Positions 22,237 to 28,580 of a DNA stretch of 28,580 bases are shown piece by piece. This DNA is from QFOX01 sp044237845 (lineage in GTDB: Bacteria > Pseudomonadota > Alphaproteobacteria > Rickettsiales > UBA3002), in the NCBI GenBank assembly GCA_044237845.1, contig JBIIEL010000026.1:1-28580 (forward strand), in the 5' to 3' direction. The notes beneath the pieces are model-generated. The model ran no database searches. It had not been told where the DNA came from and saw nothing but the letters and a program-made list of their open reading frames with translations. How positions within the stretch are numbered: the stretch's first letter is position 1; the number at the start of each line of letters is the position of its first letter. The position numbers were made by a program, and so were the translations under genes.

Positions 22237-23517
22237 ATGTCATTGTTTAGCCGCTCCTCTTCTGCTGAGTCTCACCGTGCACCGCTAGGTGCGTGCGGCT
22301 ACCCACAATCTTTCATCGATGCGCTGGCGGCGCTGGAGGATGAAGCCAAGGATATGGGAAGCTCGGCCGCGCTGGTGCTGGTCTCCATCGAAAACCTCGC
22401 CATGATTATGTCCGGCTACAGCATGGCCGTGGCGGAAGCCGTCATGGGCGAGCTCACGCAGGTGATTTCTAAAACGCCGCTGCCCAAAGCCCCGCTAGTC
22501 ATGCGTGTGCAGCGCGACCAGTTCGGTGTGCTACTGGCGGATATGAGCGAAGACGCGGTTGAGGCCTGGTGCGAATTGGTCGAGACCGCCATCCGCAATT
22601 ACAGCTATTCCTCGCGCTATGGCGAGCTGCATTGCCTGTCATCCACCGCCTACCAAATGCTGCCGGATGTACTCTCGCAGCCAGAGGAAACGCTCGGGCG
22701 CGCATTGGTGTCGCTCACCGAAAGCCCAACCGATTTTGGCAGCAAGAATGATATTTCCGGCGCGGATAAGCGCGAGGAAATGAGCATGGCGAACTATCTC
22801 GGACAGGCGGTGAATGAAAACCGCATCCGCCTTGCCTACCAGCCCGTTATCGACAGTCATACCGGCCAGGTCGCGCATTACGAAGCGCTGCTGCGCCTGT
22901 TCGGCGAGGACGGCAAAATCAGCTCTGCCGGCGCACTGATCCCGATTGCGGAGCGCATGGGGTTCATCCCGATGATCGACCAGCTGGTGCTTCAGCGCGT
23001 GGTTGATGAATTGCGGAAAGACGCGCATGTCAATCTCGCCGTGAATGTGTCTAACCTCACCACGCTCGACCGTGGCTGGATGGAGCTGCTCACCGCCTCG
23101 ATGGATGAAACGCCCGAAATCGCACCGCGCCTCACCATTGAAATTACCGAGACCGCGGTCCATGGCGACCTCAAACACAGCGCGCGCTTCTGTGCCGAAG
23201 TACAGGCACTCGGCTGCCTTGTCGCGCTCGATGATTTCGGCTCAGGCTACACCAGTTTCCGCCAGTTGCAGGCGCTTTCCATCGACTTTGTGAAAATCGA
23301 CGGCGCGTTTATCCGCGACCTGACAGACAACGCTGACAGCCGCCTGTTCGTCAAAACCATGCTCGATTTCATCCGCGGCTTTGGCCTCAAATCCGTTGCC
23401 GAATTTGTTGAGAATGGCGAGATCGCCAAAATGCTGATGGAGCTTGGGGTTGATTACCTGCAGGGCTACTATTTCGGCAAACCCAGCAACACACGGCCGT
23501 GGGTGAAGGAAGTCTAG
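22237..23517 (+). CDS. EAL-domain cyclic-di-GMP phosphodiesterase with degenerate GGDEF domain
   Basis: A 426-residue cytoplasmic protein expected to cut cyclic-di-GMP and so influence motility or attachment. Residues about 20-160 look like a GGDEF domain whose catalytic motif has decayed: RDQF (93-96) stands where GGDEF should be, so cyclase activity is lost. Residues about 190-420 form a full EAL domain: YEALLRL (EAL-like motif at 216-218), NVSNLTT, EITETAVHGD, LDDFGSGYTS, FVKIDGAF and AEFVENGE; all metal and catalytic positions that I can identify are kept. No transmembrane or sensory domain is present. The ATG at 22237 is preferred; a TTG at 22201 is in frame but has no ribosome site. It follows ubiA by about 50 bp. 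Confidence 0.9.
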   Translation: MSLFSRSSSAESHRAPLGACGYPQSFIDALAALEDEAKDMGSSAALVLVSIENLAMIMSGYSMAVAEAVMGELTQVISKTPLPKAPLVMRVQRDQFGVLLADMSEDAVEAWCELVETAIRNYSYSSRYGELHCLSSTAYQMLPDVLSQPEETLGRALVSLTESPTDFGSKNDISGADKREEMSMANYLGQAVNENRIRLAYQPVIDSHTGQVAHYEALLRLFGEDGKISSAGALIPIAERMGFIPMIDQLVLQRVVDELRKDAHVNLAVNVSNLTTLDRGWMELLTASMDETPEIAPRLTIEITETAVHGDLKHSARFCAEVQALGCLVALDDFGSGYTSFRQLQALSIDFVKIDGAFIRDLTDNADSRLFVKTMLDFIRGFGLKSVAEFVENGEIAKMLMELGVDYLQGYYFGKPSNTRPWVKEV

Positions 23518-23521
23518 TAAG

Positions 23522-23550
23522 TTGCGGCCGAGATGCGCGTTTGGTATGAT
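23522..23550 (+). promoter_or_regulatory. Sigma70-type promoter for tRNA-Thr
   Basis: TTGCGG (23522-23527), a 17-bp spacer and TATGAT (23545-23550) match consensus spacing and 4-5 positions of each hexamer. They lie about 40 bp ahead of the tRNA. The transcript may continue into manC, which starts 27 bp after the tRNA. Confidence 0.55.
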
Positions 23551-23591
23551 TTGCGCATTACGAAAGGCTAAGAACGCCCCACGCGCGGCGT

Positions 23592-23666
23592 GCCGGTATA
23601 GCTCAGCGGTAGAGCAGCGGTTTTGTAAACCGAAGGTCGGGAGTTCAATCCTCTCTACCGGCACCA
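23592..23666 (+). tRNA. tRNA-Thr(TGT)
   Basis: A 75-nt cloverleaf with encoded CCA. GCCGGTA (23592-23598) pairs with TACCGGC (23656-23662), then discriminator A and CCA. The D arm is GCTC...GAGC. The anticodon loop TTTGTAA gives anticodon TGT (reads ACA codons), and the stem has one mismatch at its base (G-A). The T arm contains GTTCAATCC. It lies immediately upstream of manC. Confidence 0.96.
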
Positions 23667-23693
23667 GCGTTTTTTCTTCGGAGAGTACCTCAC

Positions 23694-25142
23694 ATGGCCC
23701 ATGTTCAACCGGTGATTCTTTGTGGTGGGTCTGGCACACGGCTCTGGCCGTTGTCGCGGGCAGATTTCCCGAAGCAATTTCTCAGCCTGTTCGGTGCCGA
23801 GAGCCTATTTCAACTGGCGGTGTTGCGCGCCGGCGCCCTTGTGGGTGAGGGCATCGCCGTTGCCGCCCCCCTCATCATCGGTAACGAAGAGCACCGCTTC
23901 CTGCTGCTCGACCAGATGGAGGCAATCGGCATCGCACCTGCCAGCATCCTGCTCGAACCTTGCGGCCGCAACACTGCTCCTGCTCTCACGCTTGCCGCGC
24001 TCGCCGCGCGAGGAGAAGGCGCGGATCCCGTCCTCGTCATCACCCCGGCCGACCATATGGTGCTCGACCCGGCTGCCTTCGTAGCGGCGCTACGCGCAGC
24101 GGCGGCAATAGCAGAAACCGGCAGTATCGTGACACTCGGCATTCACCCGGATCGTGCGGAAACCGGCTACGGCTACATCCGCGCGGGGAACGATGGAGTG
24201 GTCGCCCAGTTCGTCGAGAAGCCGGATCGCGCCACTGCCGAGCGCTATCTGCGCGAAGGTGGCTATTACTGGAATAGCGGTATTTTCATCGTCAAAGCGT
24301 CGGTGTGGCTGGCAGCGCTTAACACGTTCCGTCCGGATATTGCGACCGCAACACAAGCTGCGTGGAACGGCGTCACGCGCGACGCAGCTTTCCTGCGCCC
24401 ACATGCGGCAGCGTTTGAGGCCGTGCCTGCGGAGTCAATCGACTACGCAGTGATAGAGAAATGCCCAGGCAGCGCTTTCCCCGTACATATGCTGCCGCTC
24501 GCGGCGGGCTGGAGCGACCTCGGCTCGTGGGACGCGGTATGGCAAAGCGCCACACGTGATAACGCGGGCAACGCGCATGTCGGCGACGCCATCATCCATG
24601 ACAGCAAAAATATTTTTGTGCATGCCAGCACCCGTTTGGTCGGCGTGGTGGGGGTAGAGAATCTTGTCATCGTGGAAACGCCGGATGCGGTGCTGGTGGC
24701 TGATCGCGCCCGCAGCCAGGACGTCAAAAAAATTGTCGCCGAGCTGGGCACCCGCGCCCGCGAGGAACATGCGCAGCATCGCAAAGTGCATCGCCCCTGG
24801 GGGTGGTACGACGCGATTGATCAGGGTGCGGGCTTCAAGGTAAAACGCATTCTGGTGAAGCCGGGCGCGCGGCTGTCGCTGCAAACACACGCCCATCGCG
24901 CCGAGCATTGGGTGGTGGTTTCTGGCATGGCGGAGATCACCTGTGGCGAGCGTGTCTTCACCCTCCGCGCGAACGAGAGTACCTATATTCCGCGTGGCAC
25001 CGCGCATCGCCTTACCAACCCGTCGGCAGATACACCGCTCGAGATTATTGAGGTACAATCCGGAAATTATCTAGGCGAGGACGACATCGTGCGGCTGGAA
25101 GACGCCTATGGCCGTACCGAAAAAACGGCATCCGCTTCCTAG
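23694..25142 (+). CDS. manC: Mannose-1-phosphate guanylyltransferase / mannose-6-phosphate isomerase (type II, bifunctional)
   Basis: It makes GDP-mannose from mannose-1-phosphate and GTP, and its C-terminal cupin interconverts fructose- and mannose-6-phosphate; both feed surface polysaccharide. The 482-residue length is that of the AlgA/ManC/XanB type. The N-terminal nucleotidyltransferase has GGSGTRLWPLSR (11-22) and FVEKP (167-171) near the active site, and YWNSGIF (about 193-199). The C-terminal domain (from about 360) has RPWGWYD, the metal-binding QTHAHRAEHW (cupin histidines) and PRGTAHR. GGAGAG lies eight bases before the ATG. The first enzyme it needs, ManB, is at 13119-14507. Confidence 0.96.
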   Translation: MAHVQPVILCGGSGTRLWPLSRADFPKQFLSLFGAESLFQLAVLRAGALVGEGIAVAAPLIIGNEEHRFLLLDQMEAIGIAPASILLEPCGRNTAPALTLAALAARGEGADPVLVITPADHMVLDPAAFVAALRAAAAIAETGSIVTLGIHPDRAETGYGYIRAGNDGVVAQFVEKPDRATAERYLREGGYYWNSGIFIVKASVWLAALNTFRPDIATATQAAWNGVTRDAAFLRPHAAAFEAVPAESIDYAVIEKCPGSAFPVHMLPLAAGWSDLGSWDAVWQSATRDNAGNAHVGDAIIHDSKNIFVHASTRLVGVVGVENLVIVETPDAVLVADRARSQDVKKIVAELGTRAREEHAQHRKVHRPWGWYDAIDQGAGFKVKRILVKPGARLSLQTHAHRAEHWVVVSGMAEITCGERVFTLRANESTYIPRGTAHRLTNPSADTPLEIIEVQSGNYLGEDDIVRLEDAYGRTEKTASAS

Positions 25143-25520
25143 TGCGCGCCGCCACCTAGACGTGTTCGTGGCGTAAGCCATCCGAAGCCAACGGCGAAGG
25201 AGGTGCACCAGCGCGGAAAAACTTCGAACCGGATTTGGAGTTTATTGAGATTCTACAAGATCTAGGAGAAATTGCTCAAGTACTGGATCAGGCTCTAAAA
25301 ACCTAGCCTGCTTACAGCAGCCTCATAGAAAGCGCGTCGCTTAATTCCGTATTCCACACCCATTGAGTTGATTTTAAAGCACACGCTAATCTTTGTCTTC
25401 GAAAGCCATAAAACAGAAAACCTTCCCGTGGGAACCTTTGCCAATCAATTCAATAAAGACCTTTCTTAAAGACAATACAGTTTAGCAAGTAGGGCTGTCT
25501 TATTGAAGGTGGGTTAAGAT
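25143..25520. other. Intergenic stretch with decayed coding fragments
   Basis: This 378-bp gap between manC and the CorC/HlyC-type gene has no complete gene. Its first part keeps one plus-strand frame open from 25160 to a TAG at 25304-25306, 48 codons with no ATG or GTG; the end is acidic and looks protein-like (FIEILQDLGEIAQVLDQAL). Its second part is AT-richer. On the minus strand one frame is open from about 25440 down to a TAG at 25295-25297 and reads ISVCFKINSMGVEYGIKRR near the end, without ATG until inside it. Both could be remnants of lost small genes, or chance. A CGCCAC...GTGGCG stem (25149-25174) is visible. No promoter is claimed. Confidence 0.35.
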
Positions 25521-26834
25521 TTATATCTCTAAACTTGCAAGGTGCTCAGAGATTCGTGAGATAAGAATCTTATCAATCCGCGCTCTATCCAGGTCGACCA
25601 CTTCAAAACGGTAGCCGAAACGCTCCATGCTTTCCCCCACCTCCGGCCTACGCCCCATGCTGTAGAGCATGAAACCTGAAATCGTGTCGTAGTCCGCGTT
25701 CGCGTCGATCTCTTCCAAGCCGATCACAAGATGGATTTCATCAATCGGTGTAGTGCCATCCACCAGCCATGAACTATCGTCACGCGCGACAATCAATAGT
25801 TCGTCGTCCGCATCGTAGTTAGAAGGCATGATGCCTACAATGGCTTCCAACAGATCGGCGGCGGTGAAAATACCAACCGCTGCGCCGTACTCGTCGAGCA
25901 CCACGGTGATATGCACGGGAGAGTTTTTGAAGATTTCCAGAGCCTCAAGGCATTTAGTCGTTTCAGGCAACAGCGGTGCTTCGCGTATGTGGTCGACCAG
26001 ATGTAAATCTTCGGAAAAATTGAACGCTTCATCGAGCAATTCTTTGGCCTGAACAATGCCGAGGATGCGGGTGACATCACCATCAATCACCGGATAGCGC
26101 GAATGACCGGACTCATGCACCTTACGGCGAATGGTTTGCACATCGTCTTTCACGTCGATGAAGGTCACATCCACACGGTGCGTCATGATAGACTTCACAT
26201 CACGGTCACCCAGGCGGATAATACGTTGTAGCATCGCATGCTCTTTCGGTTCGATTGCACCGCTCGCGACCGCTTCGGCAAGCATGGCTTTCACTTCTGC
26301 TTCCGTAACTTTCGCTGCCTCGCGGCGAATGCCGAATAGTTTGAAGAACATATTGGCCGAGCCTTCGAGCGTGGCCACAATCGGTGTGCAGACGATGGAA
26401 AGAATCATCATTGGCTTGGCCACAAACATGGCCAGTTTTTCTGGTTTCGATAACGCAAACTGCTTAGGAATAAGCTCGCCGATTACCACCGAGAGATAGG
26501 TGATGCACGCCACCACCAGCACCACGGCCACAATTTCCCCGTGGGGATAGATGAGGCCAATCGCGTTGAAGCCCGGCTCCAGTTTGTCAGCGATTTCCGC
26601 ACCGCCATACGCCCCGGCCAACGTGCCAACGAGCGTGATGCCCACCTGAACCGTGGAAAGAAACCGACCGGAATCCTCTGCCAGCTTCAGCGCGGCGGCA
26701 GCGCGGCGATTACCTTGCTTGGCCATCTGGCGAAGCATGGGCTTGCTGGAGGAAACAACAGCCATTTCCGAGAGCGCGAAGAACGCATTCAGCAGCAGGA
26801 GAATAAAAATAATCAGCAGTTCAGTCGTGATCAT
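25521..26834 (-). CDS. CorC/HlyC-type (hemolysin C-like, CNNM + CBS) membrane protein
   Basis: Proteins of this family are inner-membrane and linked to magnesium or cobalt efflux or tolerance; 'hemolysin' is a historical label. The 437-residue protein has an N-terminal DUF21/CNNM transmembrane domain (hydrophobic segments near 2-24, 60-80, 94-118 and 135-150), two CBS domains (about 205-320, starting IMTHRVDVTFIDVKDD and including HSRYPVIDGD), and a C-terminal CorC_HlyC domain (about 345-430, DDSSWLVDGTTPIDEI...). The start at 26834 has AAGGG five bases upstream. It stands alone on the minus strand. CBS domains usually bind adenine nucleotides. Exact transport substrate cannot be told from sequence. 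Confidence 0.93.
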   Translation of the reverse strand: MITTELLIIFILLLLNAFFALSEMAVVSSSKPMLRQMAKQGNRRAAAALKLAEDSGRFLSTVQVGITLVGTLAGAYGGAEIADKLEPGFNAIGLIYPHGEIVAVVLVVACITYLSVVIGELIPKQFALSKPEKLAMFVAKPMMILSIVCTPIVATLEGSANMFFKLFGIRREAAKVTEAEVKAMLAEAVASGAIEPKEHAMLQRIIRLGDRDVKSIMTHRVDVTFIDVKDDVQTIRRKVHESGHSRYPVIDGDVTRILGIVQAKELLDEAFNFSEDLHLVDHIREAPLLPETTKCLEALEIFKNSPVHITVVLDEYGAAVGIFTAADLLEAIVGIMPSNYDADDELLIVARDDSSWLVDGTTPIDEIHLVIGLEEIDANADYDTISGFMLYSMGRRPEVGESMERFGYRFEVVDLDRARIDKILISRISEHLASLEI

Positions 26835-26947
26835 GATGACCCTTGGAATCCTGAGAAAGGCTTCGCATCATAGGGCAATGCGAACAATAAAAACAGGAGA
26901 TTTAATATGCGTCTGATCTGCGCCGGGCCAAAGCCGGAAGCGGCAAG

Positions 26948-27109
26948 ATGGCCTCCAAAGCCAAAAGCGGAGTGGTGCTCCCCCGCGGACTAAACTCGAA
27001 CCGGGTTGAGCAATTACAGGTGGTTATAAAAGACTGGGCGGAGATTTACAAGTCCCCGCCGCAACTGGATGGTAAAATCTTTCAGTGGGAACCATCTTCA
27101 TATAGGTAA
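26948..27109 (+). CDS. Possible small ORF, 53 residues
   Basis: A 53-codon frame from ATG to TAA in the otherwise gene-free gap between the CorC/HlyC-type gene and the outer-membrane protein gene. The product is basic at the start, then mixed and amphipathic (VEQLQVVIKDWAEIYKSPPQ), quite unlike random translation. There is no ribosome site at this ATG. A good one (AGGAG, 26895-26899) instead precedes an ATG at 26907 in another frame that ends after 28 codons, and the long frame is open back to just after a TAA at 26903-26905. A one-base frameshift between the two would give a continuous protein of about 67 residues. It may therefore be an intact small gene, a frameshifted one or a sequencing error. 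I know no family for it. Confidence 0.4.
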   Translation: MASKAKSGVVLPRGLNSNRVEQLQVVIKDWAEIYKSPPQLDGKIFQWEPSSYR

Positions 27110-27148
27110 TGGTAAGCTTTAGTTTGTACATAATCTTTCACTTGCCGA

Positions 27149-27187
27149 TTGGGTGGGAAGCCAATGCACAAAACACTTCCCACCCAA
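27149..27187. repeat. Long perfect stem-loop downstream of the outer-membrane protein gene
   Basis: TTGGGTGGGAAG (27149-27160) and CTTCCCACCCAA (27176-27187) are perfect inverted copies separated by 15 nt, a 12-bp stem. A further inverted pair, AATCTTT (27132-27138) and AAAGATT (27186-27192), brackets it. It lies 16 bp beyond the stop of the minus-strand outer-membrane protein gene. No T-run follows on either strand, so intrinsic termination is uncertain; an mRNA 3'-stabilising hairpin or Rho-independent pausing site are alternatives. Confidence 0.55.
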
Positions 27188-27202
27188 AGATTCAAATCGT
27201 GT

Positions 27203-27868
27203 CTAAAACTTATAGCTCGCTCCGATGGTGAAGAGTAAAGGATCATAATCCACGTTTCGTAATTCGCCTGTGCCACCCTCACGCTTGAGATTGATGCTAT
27301 CTACGCGGACGTAACGAACGCCTGCATCTAGATCGATGCTGTCAGTCATCGCGTAGGACGCACCTGCCATGAGCTGATAGGCCAATTCACCATCTTGACT
27401 GTAGGATGTTTCAACACCACCAGTATTGAGATCCATATCAATTTCTTCAACGTATCCGATACCAGCTCCCAAATAGGGACGAAATTTCGTTTGCATGACA
27501 GGATCGAAGGTATAGCGTCCATTCAGGAAGAAAATGCTGGATGAAAAATCGCCATCATTAAAATTGGTGCCATCAGAAAATCGGTTGGTTGCATCGTTCG
27601 TGATATAATCCCAAGCTAGCTCAGCAGAGAGGTTGTTGCTGTAGTGATAACCAACAGCGCCGCCCGCAAGGAAACCACCATCATTCTCATTCTTACCGGT
27701 AGCACCAGCAGCGGCAACACCGGTTTGCTTAATCGTCTGGTCGCCTAAAATAGACGAACCGCCGTAGAGTTTTCCGTACCATTTTCCACTGTCATTGGCA
27801 AAAGCGGTGCTGGAAAGCGATGTCGCAAATGTCATTGCGCTTAATAATAAAAAAGTATTTTTGATCAT
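27203..27868 (-). CDS. Outer-membrane beta-barrel protein (Omp25/OmpA-like porin family)
   Basis: A 221-residue exported protein: signal peptide (cleavage about AFA|N, residue 24), then alternating strands of an eight-stranded barrel with family marks such as WYGKLYGGSS at the start, RFRPYLGAGIGY-type middle (KFRPYLGAGIGYVEE) and a final strand ending in aromatic Phe (TIGASYKF), the usual BAM-recognition end. It has no C-terminal peptidoglycan-binding OmpA domain. Such proteins are abundant surface proteins; no catalytic role is implied. GGAAT precedes the ATG at 27868. GC content is lower than in the core genes to the left. A 12-bp hairpin follows the gene on its downstream side. Confidence 0.9.
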   Translation of the reverse strand: MIKNTFLLLSAMTFATSLSSTAFANDSGKWYGKLYGGSSILGDQTIKQTGVAAAGATGKNENDGGFLAGGAVGYHYSNNLSAELAWDYITNDATNRFSDGTNFNDGDFSSSIFFLNGRYTFDPVMQTKFRPYLGAGIGYVEEIDMDLNTGGVETSYSQDGELAYQLMAGASYAMTDSIDLDAGVRYVRVDSINLKREGGTGELRNVDYDPLLFTIGASYKF

Positions 27869-28026
27869 AGTGATATTCCTATAGTAAGTGGTTGTGCATT
27901 AAATTCATTGGCGGTAATGCTGCGAACGAATCACGCGCATGTAACTGGCTGGATTTATATGAATCAACTGGCTATGCGCGGGCGGCAGGTTTTATGCACG
28001 AAAGGCACAAACGAATAAGCGGCTAG

Positions 28027-28045
28027 ACAAATGATAATCAATGAT
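28027..28045 (+). promoter_or_regulatory. Possible Fur-like box over the start codon of the partial gene
   Basis: The 19 bases here match the classical Fur-box consensus at 12 positions, including an uninterrupted ATGATAATCA core. The site overlaps the start codon of the next gene. It could be chance in AT-rich DNA, and alphaproteobacterial iron control often uses other regulators (Irr, RirA). Confidence 0.2.
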
Positions 28046-28580
28046 ATTTCAACGAAAAAATACTTTTTCTGGTTCAGTGTTATTCTGATCCTTTTATTTA
28101 CTTTTCTTGAACCTGCCGGAACGTCAGGAAGCTCTTTTTTGATACGGCTTCTCATCTGGGCACTTCAAATCGGTTTTCTAGTGCCGTGCCTCATGCTGTT
28201 TCATGTGGGCTTGCAACAAAGCCCATTTTTTGACTGGCTGAATGGTTGGCTTAAGATTCTGCTCTCCGGACTGCTTGGATGTCTGGTTTTTCTGCCTTTT
28301 TCCTTGGGCATTGATTATGTGATGGGACTGGATGATTGGTCACAGGTTGAAAGTTTTGCACAAGCTCAAGAAATTATTTTCGAGGAAATCGGCGGTGTTT
28401 TTGCACCCGTTTTACTGACATGGGCTGGCATGAATGCGCCGCGCATTTTGCAGCTTAATTTTTCAAGCGCCACCTTGAGTCAACCCGCTGAAACAGCTCG
28501 GCCGGATGTGACCATTGATAAGCCAGCCGATCCAACTTCACAAAGCAAAGGCGAATTTATCACTAAATTTGCCAAGCTAA
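28031..28580 (+). CDS. Partial membrane-anchored regulator, probably LytTR type (3' end beyond window)
   Basis: The frame opens with ATG at 28031 and stays open to the right edge (183 codons). No ribosome site is obvious. The protein begins with four hydrophobic segments (about 11-28, 35-60, 70-95 and 115-138), then a Pro/Ser/Thr/Asp-rich linker (about 145-172), ending at FITKFAKL. In alphaproteobacteria this layout, four helices, disordered linker, then a 'F..K/LP' lead-in, is typical of membrane-bound LytTR DNA-binding regulators, but the LytTR domain itself would lie beyond the window. It is divergent from the outer-membrane protein gene, so regulation of that gene is possible but unproven. 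Confidence 0.6.
   Translation, partial: MIINDISTKKYFFWFSVILILLFTFLEPAGTSGSSFLIRLLIWALQIGFLVPCLMLFHVGLQQSPFFDWLNGWLKILLSGLLGCLVFLPFSLGIDYVMGLDDWSQVESFAQAQEIIFEEIGGVFAPVLLTWAGMNAPRILQLNFSSATLSQPAETARPDVTIDKPADPTSQSKGEFITKFAKL

Noticed and set aside
23242..23739. A 165-residue minus-strand frame across tRNA-Thr
   Set aside because: The ERIELPTFGLQNRCSTAEL-like peptide is antisense tRNA, and the rest overlaps the EAL gene.
1..28580. CRISPR array, insertion sequence, prophage or integrase
   Set aside because: I saw no regularly spaced direct repeats, transposase, integrase or phage structural genes on either strand.

Overview
The window is a GC-rich stretch of chromosomal DNA, about 57% GC by eye, from an alphaproteobacterium. 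The strongest taxonomic pointers are a MipZ-type division-plane ATPase, a CpaA/TadV-type prepilin peptidase, the flavin thymidylate synthase ThyX, an hflK-hflC-degP cluster and a glutamate-cysteine ligase of the gshA_ferroox type. I cannot place it at genus level. Most genes are housekeeping. Lower-GC stretches (about 14.5-14.9 kb, 18.8-19.2 kb, 25.1-25.5 kb and 26.8-28.6 kb) hold the unrecognised or accessory material.

Layout. 0-2.2 kb: a glycine-zipper protein that may be cut by the left edge, then thyX and a yqhA-type membrane protein whose start overlaps the thyX stop. 2.2-3.7 kb (minus): an Mrp-type P-loop ATPase followed 2 nt later by a methyltransferase. 3.7-7.5 kb (plus): a good sigma70-type promoter, hflK, hflC and a Do-type periplasmic protease, together a membrane and envelope protein quality-control block. 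7.5-8.9 kb: a repeat element and hairpin, a secreted SNase-fold protein (minus), and a divergent PagL-type lipid A deacylase. 8.9-10.5 kb (minus): malate synthase. 10.6-14.5 kb: a YihY/BrkB membrane protein with an apparently leaderless promoter, prepilin peptidase (minus), mipZ and phosphomannomutase. 14.5-16.9 kb (minus): aguB-aguA, which convert agmatine to putrescine, and a small orphan gene. 17.1-18.7 kb: tRNA-Arg(TCT) and der. 18.8-21.3 kb: another orphan gene, then rsmE-gshA (minus). 21.3-25.1 kb (plus): ubiA, an EAL phosphodiesterase with a broken GGDEF domain, tRNA-Thr(TGT) and manC. 25.1-28.6 kb: degraded intergenic DNA, a CorC/HlyC-type protein, a tiny ORF, a long hairpin, an outer-membrane beta-barrel and a partial membrane-anchored regulator that I read as LytTR-like.

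Genes that act together: manB and manC (both GDP-mannose synthesis, 10 kb apart); aguB and aguA; hflK, hflC and degP; rsmE and gshA as a compact transcription unit.

The most interesting signal is an approximately 80-bp palindromic repeat present twice. One copy is intergenic, just after degP (7496-7574). The other lies in frame inside rsmE (20681-20763, minus strand), where it adds about 28 residues just before the conserved GPEGG motif. This has the logic of the Rickettsia palindromic elements, but it is a different sequence as far as I can tell by eye.
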